Assembly: GCA_964636225.1 (NCBI GenBank)
Contig: CAZWQM010000029.1
Location: 1-15,215, forward strand
Source: UBA1858 sp964636225
GTDB taxonomy: Bacteria > Pseudomonadota > Gammaproteobacteria > UBA4575
Direction: 5' to 3'
DNA: 15,215 bases
The first letter of the stretch is position 1, and each line of letters starts with the position of its first letter. Positions 6,965-13,986 of the stretch are shown here, one piece after another. The translations under genes were made by a program, and so were the position numbers. A model generated the notes under the pieces. It worked only from the letters and a program-made list of their open reading frames with translations, was not told the origin of the DNA and did no database searches.

Positions 6965-7079
6965 AGATCGATTCTAGATCAGTATATTTGGCTTCACTAA
7001 TATTAAAGAGTTGTTAACGTATGCTTTCCCACCCTTAGCAAACATTTCAACTAAATTCATTCAGATAAGAATATTCGGC

Positions 7080-8039
7080 TTAACGGACGCCAAAAGCCAT
7101 AATAGGCATTCCTGGAAACACGACTGATGAGTCGGTGTGACCCAGAATAATGCCATTATGTAATGAACTTATCGTCTCTTGATGTTTGCCAAATGCATTA
7201 ACGATTTTCGCAAAGGGTTGACCGGCTTGAATCAGTTCTCCCGGCTGCGCCAGGAAGCGAACGATACCACTTGTTGAACTATAAGGTTTATCAAAATAAT
7301 GGTAAATGCTACTCGGTTTTTTGTTGTCCGTACAAAGTAATTGCATCTCTGATTCGATAACTTCACACATGCCCATGGATAATAAAACATTCCAAATTGC
7401 TTCTACTCCGGTGCTAACGTTGTCTTCATTGATAATATAAGGTTCACCTAATTCCAATGTAAGCGCAGGTACAGAACGCAATAACAGATTATAAGATAAG
7501 GAGCCGTCGATAATATCGAGCTCCTGAATGACTGCTAAATTAGTATCTAGAGCAATATTTTTTGTAATGCCGTATGTGAACTCATAAGATTCACTTGGCC
7601 TGGCATCTAATACAACATAAGGAATAGATCTCTTCCAGTCCGTATGCAAATCAATGACCAGGTCAGGATGGCTTTGCATAATCATGGAAAAGATTGTGTC
7701 TGCTAATCGCTCGCCGAGCGTTCCAACCGCATTACCTGGAAAACACCGATTTAAGTCTTCTTGACTCGGTGTGATTTTGCGTGAACTGTGTTCAAAGCCA
7801 AATGGGTTCAAGAGAGGTAAGGCATGTATGGAACCGTGAGTAAGCCGTTTTCTGGCCCTGCGTAATACTTCATGTATGACGACCATTCCACACACTTCAT
7901 CACCATGAACGCAGGCCGTAAGCCAGATGGTGGGCCCTGTTTGAGGTGCCTGCACTGTCATAGTCGGCAATCGTCTAACAGACAAATCAGAGCCTAGCAG
8001 TAATCTGTGGAACGCGTAACGCGACTTTACTTTTTTCAT
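7080..8039 (-). CDS. succinylglutamate desuccinylase/aspartoacylase family metallohydrolase
   Basis: This 319-residue cytoplasmic enzyme belongs to the AstE/AspA family (PF04952, M14-like). Zinc ligands are His45 and Glu48 in CVHGDEVCG and His132 in VIDLHTD. The signature DLNRCFPG lies at 95-102 and the catalytic Glu196 is in LTLELGE. A C-terminal beta domain (about 235-319) with GIVRFLAQPGELIQAGQPFA and HTDSSVVFPGMPIMAFG closes the active site, as in COG3608 members. The family cleaves the amide bond of N-acyl amino acids; the acyl group and amino acid here are not evident, and the genes of arginine or ectoine catabolism are absent. It faces away from the methyltransferase/ATP-grasp fusion across 271 bp, so the two may share regulation. 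The ligase could make a bond that this hydrolase cuts (inference). The Shine-Dalgarno is poor. Confidence 0.85.
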   Translation of the reverse strand: MKKVKSRYAFHRLLLGSDLSVRRLPTMTVQAPQTGPTIWLTACVHGDEVCGMVVIHEVLRRARKRLTHGSIHALPLLNPFGFEHSSRKITPSQEDLNRCFPGNAVGTLGERLADTIFSMIMQSHPDLVIDLHTDWKRSIPYVVLDARPSESYEFTYGITKNIALDTNLAVIQELDIIDGSLSYNLLLRSVPALTLELGEPYIINEDNVSTGVEAIWNVLLSMGMCEVIESEMQLLCTDNKKPSSIYHYFDKPYSSTSGIVRFLAQPGELIQAGQPFAKIVNAFGKHQETISSLHNGIILGHTDSSVVFPGMPIMAFGVR

Positions 8040-8124
8040 AGGAATGCTTAAGTTATACCGAATGACATTAGAGTTACGCCTCGCGGGTAAAGCACAGCGT
8101 GGTAGCCAATAGTACTGTATTTTT

Positions 8125-8140
8125 CAATATGGCGATATTG
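8125..8140. promoter_or_regulatory. short inverted repeat in the divergent promoter region
   Basis: CAATAT-GGCG-ATATTG is a perfect 6-bp palindrome with a four-base centre. It lies between the leftward hydrolase gene and the rightward methyltransferase/ATP-grasp gene. Its position would suit an operator acting on either promoter, but I could not place promoter hexamers with confidence and a chance origin is possible. Confidence 0.25.
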
Positions 8141-8296
8141 CATATAACACTTTGAATCTATTGAAATTATTTGTGTTGTTATTATTTGTGGATACATGTA
8201 AGCAATTGCTAGACTTATCAAAAGTTTAAGAGCAGAATCGCGCCGCTATTTGTCTTTCTGAGATAAGCAGAATTTTAAAAGTTAAGCTCATTATGC

Positions 8297-8304
8297 AAGG
8301 AGGT
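8297..8304 (+). promoter_or_regulatory. strong Shine-Dalgarno fixing the start of the fusion gene
   Basis: AAGGAGGT, a perfect anti-16S match, lies six bases before the ATG at 8311. It overlaps the coding sequence implied by the upstream ATG at 8293, which has no site of its own, so the start at 8311 is the real one. Confidence 0.8.
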
Positions 8305-8310
8305 CATTGC

Positions 8311-10263
8311 ATGAATTCGCCTGTCAAACCAAATAAAAAACAAAAATCTCGTAACCAGAAACTGATAGATGTTCTTGGGCCGGTTGAGAATCTTGAGAGC
8401 TATGTGAAGGCCGACTGGTGGAAACATATTTTTAACGCTAATTATTTACGCACAGATGGTGATGTGGTTAGCGACTCTTTGCTGACAGAAAATGAAGTCG
8501 AGATATTGGAAAATATACTTCAAATTCCACGCGACGCAGCCATGCTTGATCTGTGCTGTGGTCAAGGCCGGCATATTATGGAGTTTGCACGCCGAGGTTA
8601 TACAAATCTCTTTGGTATTGACCGTTCACGTTATTTAATCACCAAGGCAAAAGCTGATGCCAAAAAAGAAAAGCTGAATATCAGTTTTCGAGAAGGGGAT
8701 GCCCGAAAATTACCTTATCAAGATCATCAATTTTCGGTTGTCATGATTCTTGGAAATAGTTTCGGATACTTTGAGACACAAAAAGATGATGAAGTTGTGT
8801 TAGAAGAAATATTACGTATTCTACAGCCCGGTGGAAAATTATTAATCGATCTAACCGATGGTGAGCATATCCGTACTAACTTTGAACCACGCAGTTGGGA
8901 GTGGATTGATAAAAACTACTTTGTCTGTCGGGAAAGGTCCCTATCAGAAGACCAGGAGCGTTTGATATCACGAGAAGTTATCACTCATGTAAAAAAAGGT
9001 GTCATCGCCGATCAGTTCTATGCTGAGCGACTATATAGCGCTGAAGGTATTGAAAATATGCTCACTGAAAATGGCTTTTTAGATATTCAGCACGGAACTC
9101 AATTAAATACTGAATCCAAGCGCAATCAAGATCTTGGCATGATGGCAATAAGAAATATTGTTGTCGCCCATTCTGCAAAATCTTCTGCAGAGGTTGAATC
9201 CGAATCTGAGCATAGCCCTCAAATTGCAGTCCTGCTGGGTGATCCTGGAATATTCGATAAAGTTAAACCTGGAGGTGAGTTTGATGATGATGATTTTCAC
9301 ACAATAAATTTGCTTAAAAAAGCGCTTGGCGAGCTTACAAATTACAAATTTAGCTATTTCGATAACCATAAGCACTTCCTAGCGGCCTCAAGAAGCTGGA
9401 AAGAAAAGTTCGATCTATTTTTTAATTTATGCGATGAGGGATTCTACAATAAGCCTGAATACGAATTACATGTACCCGCATTACTTGAACTCAATGATAT
9501 ACCCTATACAGGCGGAACGCCTCAATGCCTTGCTTATTGTTACGATAAATCTCTGGTGAGAGGCATCTCTAAAGAGCTGGATATCCCCGTAGCAGATGCT
9601 TATGTAATAAAGCCTGAAGACACTACATTCATTGATATTGCCATTCCTTTTCCGCTAATTATTAAACCAAACTTTGGTGACTCAAGTTTTGGTATTACAC
9701 AAGAAAGTATTTGCACAAATGTTGAAGAGTTGGCACAGGGTGTTTCAAGAGTCCGCGATCAGTATGGTTATGAGCTTCCAATACTTATCGAACAGTTCCT
9801 GCCTGGGAAAGACATTAGTGTGGGTGTGATAGGCAATCCGTCAACTGGCGTAGATATTCTCCCTATAATTGAAGAAGACTACTCTGAATTACCTGATCAT
9901 TTACCCAAAGTATGTGGTTATGAGGCTAAATGGGACCCCGAATCTCCTTACCGAAATGTGCGCTCTGTACCAGCCAACTTGAGTTCACAAGTAGAGCAAT
10001 ATTTGCATGACTGCTGTATGAAGTTATTTGTGCGCGTGGGTTGCCGTGACTATGCAAGATTTGACTGGCGTTTGGATGCCAATGGGACGCCGAGACTTCT
10101 GGAGATCAATCCTAATCCGGGATGGTGTTGGGATGGGCATCTGGCAAAAATGGCTAAGCTTGAAAACTGCAGTTACGCGGGTATGTTAGATAAAATACTT
10201 TGTGCAGCGCTAGCTAGAACGAAAAGATTACATCCCATCAATATTCAAAAAACTGTTGCGTGA
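8311..10263 (+). CDS. SAM methyltransferase / D-Ala-D-Ala-ligase-like ATP-grasp fusion protein
   Basis: This 650-residue protein is two enzymes in one chain. Residues about 30-290 form a class I methyltransferase: the SAM motif LDLCCGQGRH (79-88), acidic FGIDRSRY (101-108), EGDARKLPY (128-136), LGNSFGYF (147-154) and LQPGGKLLIDL (171-181). An acidic linker (about 288-303) leads to an ATP-grasp domain (304-640) of D-Ala-D-Ala-ligase type: FDLFFNLCDEGF (367-378), IPYTGGTPQCLAYCYDK (397-413), IIKPNFGDSSFGI with Lys452, ILIEQFLPGKDIS (491-503), and metal ligands Asp585, Glu598 and Asn600 in RFDWR...LLEINPNPG. Such ligases join a carboxylate to an amine through an acylphosphate. The product is unlikely to be ordinary D-Ala-D-Ala, given the fused methyltransferase and the neighbours (hydrolase, oxygenase, SET protein). 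The substrate is unknown. A clean terminator follows. Confidence 0.88.
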   Translation: MNSPVKPNKKQKSRNQKLIDVLGPVENLESYVKADWWKHIFNANYLRTDGDVVSDSLLTENEVEILENILQIPRDAAMLDLCCGQGRHIMEFARRGYTNLFGIDRSRYLITKAKADAKKEKLNISFREGDARKLPYQDHQFSVVMILGNSFGYFETQKDDEVVLEEILRILQPGGKLLIDLTDGEHIRTNFEPRSWEWIDKNYFVCRERSLSEDQERLISREVITHVKKGVIADQFYAERLYSAEGIENMLTENGFLDIQHGTQLNTESKRNQDLGMMAIRNIVVAHSAKSSAEVESESEHSPQIAVLLGDPGIFDKVKPGGEFDDDDFHTINLLKKALGELTNYKFSYFDNHKHFLAASRSWKEKFDLFFNLCDEGFYNKPEYELHVPALLELNDIPYTGGTPQCLAYCYDKSLVRGISKELDIPVADAYVIKPEDTTFIDIAIPFPLIIKPNFGDSSFGITQESICTNVEELAQGVSRVRDQYGYELPILIEQFLPGKDISVGVIGNPSTGVDILPIIEEDYSELPDHLPKVCGYEAKWDPESPYRNVRSVPANLSSQVEQYLHDCCMKLFVRVGCRDYARFDWRLDANGTPRLLEINPNPGWCWDGHLAKMAKLENCSYAGMLDKILCAALARTKRLHPINIQKTVA

Positions 10264-10354
10264 TACTTCGAGAATGCTCCGGCATTGTTGATACTGGTAG
10301 ATAGACACAGCCGGTTTAAGATTTGGATAAATCCAGCCATGGAATCAGTAGATA

Positions 10355-10391
10355 GTCCTCCTCTGACTTTATTGAGGAGGACATCTTTTTT
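10355..10391 (+). terminator. rho-independent terminator of the fusion gene
   Basis: GTCCTCCTC (10355-10363) pairs perfectly with GAGGAGGAC (10374-10382) around a ten-base loop. ATC and six T follow. It ends rightward transcription about 90 bp past the stop codon, just before the end of the leftward 52-residue gene. Confidence 0.9.
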
Positions 10392-10434
10392 GTTACAATT
10401 TTACCCGTGAAAAACGTAACCAGGAGCAGTCTGA

Positions 10435-10593
10435 CTAAAATAATGCAAGCATCAGTACAAATTCAACTACCAGGATTACTATTAGCAAAGCTGTCTCTGG
10501 CAGTAAAACAATATTGAAAAACTCATTCCCAGTGTCATCCACTGAAATTGGAACTTTAAGCTTTGGATGGAAGCCACCCATTGTGATAGACAT
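10435..10593 (-). CDS. 52-residue tail-anchored membrane peptide
   Basis: A small leftward gene begins at ATG 10593-10591 behind a good AGAGGA Shine-Dalgarno. It encodes a polar head (MSITMGGFHPKLKVPISVDD then TGNEFFNIV) and a C-terminal membrane helix (ETALLIVILVVEFVLMLALF) that ends the protein. The layout is that of a tail-anchored single-span protein with its head in the cytoplasm or periplasm. An LPETA pentapeptide sits at the start of the helix; it resembles a sortase signal, but no positively charged tail follows and no sortase is in the window, so this is probably coincidence. It lies about 220 bp downstream of the oxygenase gene on the same strand. I know no family for it. It may be a substrate, anchor or partner of the neighbouring enzymes (inference). 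Confidence 0.55.
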   Translation of the reverse strand: MSITMGGFHPKLKVPISVDDTGNEFFNIVLLPETALLIVILVVEFVLMLALF

Positions 10594-10816
10594 ATTTTCC
10601 TCTAATTGAAGTGTCCACTGTGTTAATTAACGACCTCGAAAAATGAATCTCTCGAATCGAAAATAAGAGGAGAAATTGCCAGGAAAGTTCTAGAAGAAAA
10701 TATGAATTTATCATTACAATAGCAATAACATTTGTATGGTAGTACTGATATTGAATGACTGCATTTGCACCGATCAAAGTTAACTCGGTGTATTATTACA
10801 TGGACGAAAACTCCAG

Positions 10817-11491
10817 CTACTGAGGCGGATCAATTTTATTATTAGTTGACGTATTAACACGGAACCAGCCGGCAACAGAGTGTCTATCTTTACTTGCAGG
10901 CAAAACTTCATGTGCAAACTGTTCACTGAGAAAAACAACAAATGTACCCAATAACGGTACAACCTTTAGCCCTTCCCGATCATATTCGTTAGTATAAAGT
11001 ACTAACTCACCACCATCGGTGCTTGTCCATGAGGGATTTAAATAAGCGACTACTGATAGGATGCGATTTGCCTCACCCCTAAAAGCATCGTAGTGCTTTT
11101 TATAATAAGCACCAGGAGAATAATGAGCAAAATGACTTTCAAATGAAAAGAGCCCGAGAAAGAGTCTTTGATTTAAAAATCGTTGTAATCTGGTTGCCCA
11201 CTCAATCCACTCACGATCTGCATCGGATTCGCCATAAATCCAGCAGATCCTATCAGTTCTTACAAGCTCCTTATTAGCAAAATATTCACCTCGCCCTACT
11301 CCTGCATTGGAAAATCGTTTGTCACTCAGATCTTGTTGATACGAATACAATGCACTTGCTACATCATTGGGCAAAGCACCATGTTGAATACTGTATCCTC
11401 GCTTTTCGATATCATCGGCAATACGCCCAAATAACTTTTCCTCAACTGTATTTTTGTTACAGGTTTTGGGGAAATTCTTTAATGGCAGCAA
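10817..11491 (-). CDS. 2-oxoglutarate/Fe(II)-dependent oxygenase (prolyl-4-hydroxylase-like)
   Basis: This 224-residue enzyme has the double-stranded beta-helix of the 2OG-Fe(II) oxygenase superfamily (PF13640). Iron ligands are His133 and Asp135 in YYKKHYDAF and His194 in FAHEVLP. Arg203 of the KDRHSVAGWFR strand would bind 2-oxoglutarate. The order AHYSPGAYYKKHYD, ILSVVAYLNPSW..DGGELVLY, LLGTFVVFLSEQFAHEV and RHSVAGWFR is that of SM-20/EGLN-like prolyl hydroxylases, which hydroxylate proline or similar residues in proteins or peptides. It is second in a tight pair with the SET-domain gene, whose stop is 13 bp upstream. The start is a TTG supported by GGGAG at 11502-11498. The target is unknown; co-transcription with a protein methyltransferase points to a protein or peptide substrate (inference). 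Confidence 0.85.
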   Translation of the reverse strand: MLPLKNFPKTCNKNTVEEKLFGRIADDIEKRGYSIQHGALPNDVASALYSYQQDLSDKRFSNAGVGRGEYFANKELVRTDRICWIYGESDADREWIEWATRLQRFLNQRLFLGLFSFESHFAHYSPGAYYKKHYDAFRGEANRILSVVAYLNPSWTSTDGGELVLYTNEYDREGLKVVPLLGTFVVFLSEQFAHEVLPASKDRHSVAGWFRVNTSTNNKIDPPQ

Positions 11492-11497
11492 ATAAGT

Positions 11498-11502
11498 CTC
11501 CC
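11498..11502 (-). promoter_or_regulatory. Shine-Dalgarno deciding a TTG start (oxygenase gene)
   Basis: GGGAG, read leftwards, sits six bases before the TTG at 11491-11489. It falls just before the stop of the upstream SET gene is cleared, so translation of the two genes is probably coupled. Confidence 0.55.
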
Positions 11503-11504
11503 GC

Positions 11505-12122
11505 TCATCTTACTGACCTCTCACTCATTTTAATCACTGGTCTATATCTCAGCGCATCAACAGACTTATATGGTTTCTTCCCATATATATATCCGGTGAG
11601 ATCCCTTGCAGAACTATAACTAATAACATTCCATAGCGGCTGCTCGATCTCTAAAATATTCGTTAATGCATTTTCTACTTTTTCATCCCACTCTGCCGTG
11701 TATGTATCCGCGTCTGTTGGTAGCAGCATCTTCCTGCAATTTTCGCAGCCGCAGTTTACCTCAATAGGAAATGGAATATTAAATAAGCCATATTCATCTG
11801 TTATCTCTTCATTAGCATTAATATCTTTAATGGCGACTTCAAACCCATAGCCGGTACTCATCGAATTACAGTCACATCTATGGTTTACATATTTTGCATT
11901 ATCCCAACTTATTACTCGATTTCCTTTTTCATCAATATAGGAATATTTATCAGCAATGTTCTGATGAATCTTATCAAGCTTGTTAAATTGTTTAGGGGTC
12001 AGCTCAATTTCGAGCTTATCTTTCGCATAAACAATAGTGCCTTTGGGTATAGGTGCGGTAGCAAACACGCCATAACCAATATCGTCATTCACAAATCGAA
12101 GTTCAGTATCAGGATGTATCAA
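11505..12122 (-). CDS. SET-domain protein (putative protein lysine methyltransferase)
   Basis: This 205-residue protein is a compact SET domain with a post-SET-like cysteine motif. The N-terminal strand has GYGVFATAPIPKGTIVYA (16-33). The pseudoknot has YVNHRCDCN (78-86; eukaryotic enzymes read NHSCDPN) and NEEITDEYG (104-112; usually GEELTYDYG, with the catalytic Tyr equivalent to Tyr111). CGCENC (124-129) would bind zinc with a pseudoknot Cys. The roughly 75 residues after it are unassigned. SET enzymes transfer methyl from SAM to lysine side chains; bacterial members modify ribosomal, DNA-binding or host proteins, and the target here is unknown. Deviations in both pseudoknot motifs make activity plausible but unproved. 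It is the first gene of the SET-oxygenase pair; its TTG start is supported by GAGGA. Confidence 0.82.
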   Translation of the reverse strand: MIHPDTELRFVNDDIGYGVFATAPIPKGTIVYAKDKLEIELTPKQFNKLDKIHQNIADKYSYIDEKGNRVISWDNAKYVNHRCDCNSMSTGYGFEVAIKDINANEEITDEYGLFNIPFPIEVNCGCENCRKMLLPTDADTYTAEWDEKVENALTNILEIEQPLWNVISYSSARDLTGYIYGKKPYKSVDALRYRPVIKMSERSVR

Positions 12123-12129
12123 TTAATAT

Positions 12130-12134
12130 TCCTC
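12130..12134 (-). promoter_or_regulatory. Shine-Dalgarno deciding a TTG start (SET gene)
   Basis: GAGGA, read leftwards, lies seven bases before the TTG at 12122-12120. An in-frame TGA lies close upstream and the next in-frame ATG would remove the first conserved strand, so the TTG is the best start. Confidence 0.55.
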
Positions 12135-12317
12135 GAACTAGCAGAGTAGATTTTTCACTCATTTGCGAATGGTTTCCTACTTGCTATTTAGTTTATTTAC
12201 AACAATCTAACGTTTTGTTCGCTCCGGGATACTCTCGATAGAAGAATTCATCCTATTTGTCACTGTTTAAGTGGACTATATAGTCAAGACCTTCATAAGA
12301 TAAATATCATGCTCAGC

Positions 12318-12401
12318 CTGGCAATACCTGCTGTAATCAACACAAACAGAAGCGCTGATTATTACGGAACTACACTCACATGCATCACGAAGTATTGCCA
12401 G
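12318..12401. repeat. 10-bp inverted repeat with a nested stem
   Basis: CTGGCAATAC (12318-12327) and GTATTGCCAG (12392-12401) are perfect arms 64 bp apart. Inside them GTAATCA can pair with TGATTATTAC, giving a possible long folded element. It might be a structured RNA, the ends of a small decayed element, or part of the start-less frame on the minus strand. No T-run follows. Confidence 0.4.
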
Positions 12402-12423
12402 TTTGACACGACATGGCACATCC

Positions 12424-12464
12424 CCAGTCACGGATACAGCTGCTTTATCATTTAAAATGACTGG
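12424..12464. repeat. 7-bp inverted repeat
   Basis: CCAGTCA (12424-12430) and TGACTGG (12458-12464) flank a 27-base centre. It stands 22 bp to the right of the longer inverted repeat and may belong to the same structure. Alone it is weak evidence. Confidence 0.3.
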
Positions 12465-12583
12465 TCTGGAAATATCTATTTAGGAGAGGTGCTAAACCAA
12501 AAATAAAAAGCTAAGTTCGAAATTTTTTTTAATTTGAGTTTTGTGTTATTTCACACAGATAGAAGTGTCAGTGTGCAAGCCTG

Positions 12584-12635
12584 CCTTAGGTCGAAATCAG
12601 GCCTAAATTTAATGAATCATTCACATTTAGAGGCC
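12584..12635. repeat. cluster of overlapping inverted repeats
   Basis: TTAGG (12586-12590) pairs with CCTAA (12602-12606), and GGCCTAAAT (12600-12608) pairs with ATTTAGAGGCC (12625-12635) with a two-base bulge. A CACAC/GTGTG stem lies just to the left, near 12552-12575. Mutually exclusive stems of this kind are seen in regulatory leaders and in repeated intergenic elements. Confidence 0.35.
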
Positions 12636-12936
12636 TTTAGAGCTGCCTATGCTTGAAAGGTAAACCGACGTTTAGCCAAGGAAAACACTTTGGACATTAC
12701 ACGCTGAAAGCTCGCTGACTCGGCGCAGATATGTGCATTGGGTTTCGCGCAAATGCTGTGGAAATAAGCGCTTTTCTATGAATTTATGAACTTCTAAACT
12801 GACACAAGACTAGGTGGTGGAGACAAACTCTACAGCGAACCTTAACCCGCAATTAATACTCTGTTAAACAGCTAACTTACAGGGAAGATTTCATGCTATT
12901 AAGTTAACTCTTGTTTCTGTCCATTAATTTCTCACT

Positions 12937-13770
12937 TTAATTGTTTCGTCCTGCTGGCCACCAAAGCTGAAAGTCAGTATCCGGAATACGGAATGCTGCG
13001 ATATTTGCCTGTGTTTTCGGACTAATTAAAAAATTTTGTAAAGCACTTGCACCCTCATGGTTTACACCATCAATTTTGGCTGGGTTAGCTACCACCGAAA
13101 CCATCATACGTTGCAAGATAGGATCATCTGATACGAGAATTTCCAGATTTGAGTTTTTCTTTTGTTTATAACGCAGAAAAGGAATAGCTCCCCATATAAC
13201 ATAGCCTTTTCTGTCTTCCGCCAGTTGCATTGCTCTGCCTTTAGCAAGATTTTCTTCAATTACCCACCCCTGTTTGTTGGGCTGGCCAACACGCTCCCAC
13301 AGAATATCCGCGAGGTACTTCACTCCGGATATATTATTTTCAATAAAGGGGGCTTTCGCTAAAGCAATTTTTTCATACGCCTGTGCTGCGTTTCCAACAC
13401 CACGAATCTTTGCTGGATCACTTGGGTGACCAATTAATACTGCTTGATTAAAGAATACTGCCTTTGGCCACAAGCCATAGCCGTCCAAAACGAATGATTC
13501 GAGTTCTAATTTCCCATAGTGGGAAATGATAATATCCGCTTGTCCGGAACGCGCGTACTCATACACATTGCTACCACTATAAACATCGGCTCGAAGGCCT
13601 GTTTGTTTCTCAAAATCATGTAAAAGTTCTTTAATCAAGCCGCTGTACGCTGGCGAATTGACAATTGCAAGACGAACAATACCCGGAGCGACTTCCTGAC
13701 TCGCGTTAAGTTTAAAAGAGCTGAAAGTTAGCAATAAAACAAAGCTCAACCTTATAATAATTGTCATCAT
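12937..13770 (-). CDS. TupA/ModA-like periplasmic substrate-binding protein
   Basis: This 277-residue exported protein has a signal peptide (about 1-24, MMTIIIRLSFVLLLTFSSFK then LNA). The mature part is a type II periplasmic binding fold close to tungstate/molybdate-binding TupA: LAIVNSPAYSGLIKELLHDF, TGLRADVYSGSNVYEYARSG, QADIIISHYGKLELESFVLD and AVFFNQAVLIGHPSDPAKI. The usual TupA oxyanion loop (SRGDDSGT) is replaced by FIENNISGVKYLADILW, so another ligand, or a changed one, is possible. No ABC permease or ATPase gene is in the window. Instead the gene is divergent from a TonB-dependent receptor across 220 bp, which suggests a periplasmic partner for a substrate crossing the outer membrane (inference). 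A GGGAGA-type Shine-Dalgarno lies about 12 bases before the tandem ATGATG; either ATG may be used. Confidence 0.75.
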   Translation of the reverse strand: MMTIIIRLSFVLLLTFSSFKLNASQEVAPGIVRLAIVNSPAYSGLIKELLHDFEKQTGLRADVYSGSNVYEYARSGQADIIISHYGKLELESFVLDGYGLWPKAVFFNQAVLIGHPSDPAKIRGVGNAAQAYEKIALAKAPFIENNISGVKYLADILWERVGQPNKQGWVIEENLAKGRAMQLAEDRKGYVIWGAIPFLRYKQKKNSNLEILVSDDPILQRMMVSVVANPAKIDGVNHEGASALQNFLISPKTQANIAAFRIPDTDFQLWWPAGRNN

Positions 13771-13878
13771 TTCGCTCTGCTTCTCCCGTTCAGCCCATAC
13801 TCAATCCAAGCACTTATTTCTGAGGGTGCTGCTTTCCAAAAATTGCCTCTACAAAATATCAGCATTCTTCTATCTAAT

Positions 13879-13902
13879 ATATATGCAAATAATTTCATAT
13901 AT
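13879..13902. promoter_or_regulatory. inverted repeat, candidate operator copy 1
   Basis: ATATATG (13879-13885) and CATATAT (13896-13902) are perfect 7-bp arms with a ten-base spacer. It lies in the divergent region between the binding protein and the receptor. The same arrangement recurs at the receptor start codon. The region is very AT-rich, so chance matches are easier than usual. Confidence 0.35.
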
Positions 13903-13923
13903 TGCTAGGTAAATGCCTTCATA

Positions 13924-13952
13924 TTCATATTTATATGCTGATATTGTATAAA
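13924..13952 (+). promoter_or_regulatory. candidate sigma-70 promoter of the TonB-dependent receptor
   Basis: TTCATA (13924-13929) and TATAAA (13947-13952) are separated by 17 bp and end 38 bases before the ATG. The -35 overlaps a small palindrome, CATAT-TT-ATATG (13926-13937), where a repressor could bind. The -35 match is only four of six. Confidence 0.3.
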
Positions 13953-13986
13953 GTCCACACTATTTCCAGTAACACAACACATTTAA

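Larger units (their letters stand above)
12123..12936. other. 814-bp gap with scattered inverted repeats and two start-less open frames
   Basis: No complete gene is recognised. Read leftwards, 12479-12276 is open for 67 codons with protein-like composition (ILNDKAAVSVTGDVPCRVKL, then ACECSSVIISASVCVDYSRY) but has no ATG or Shine-Dalgarno. Also leftwards, 12775-12647 is open for 42 codons (YFHSICAKPNAHICAESASF, then KVFSLAKRRFTFQA-stop), again without a clear start. Both could be gene tails or repeat-derived. Part of the gap must hold the promoter of the SET-oxygenase pair. GC content looks higher at 12560-12780 than in the flanking spacers. Confidence 0.4.

Noticed and set aside
9103..9375. 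Leftward frame inside the fusion gene
   Set aside because: It is a shadow of the methyltransferase/ATP-grasp coding sequence with no ribosome site and no family features.
10466..10510. LPETA in the small membrane peptide as a sortase signal
   Set aside because: There is no charged tail after the helix, no sortase gene in the window, and classical sortase anchoring is a Gram-positive process.
10556..10777. Leftward 73-codon frame between the oxygenase and the small membrane gene
   Set aside because: It would start at a TTG without a Shine-Dalgarno and overlaps, in another frame, the better-supported 52-residue gene.
4482..12673. Shared 12-mer AAACCGACGTTT at 4482 and 12662
   Set aside because: Several identical 12-mers are expected by chance in 15 kb, the flanks do not match and it is not a palindrome.
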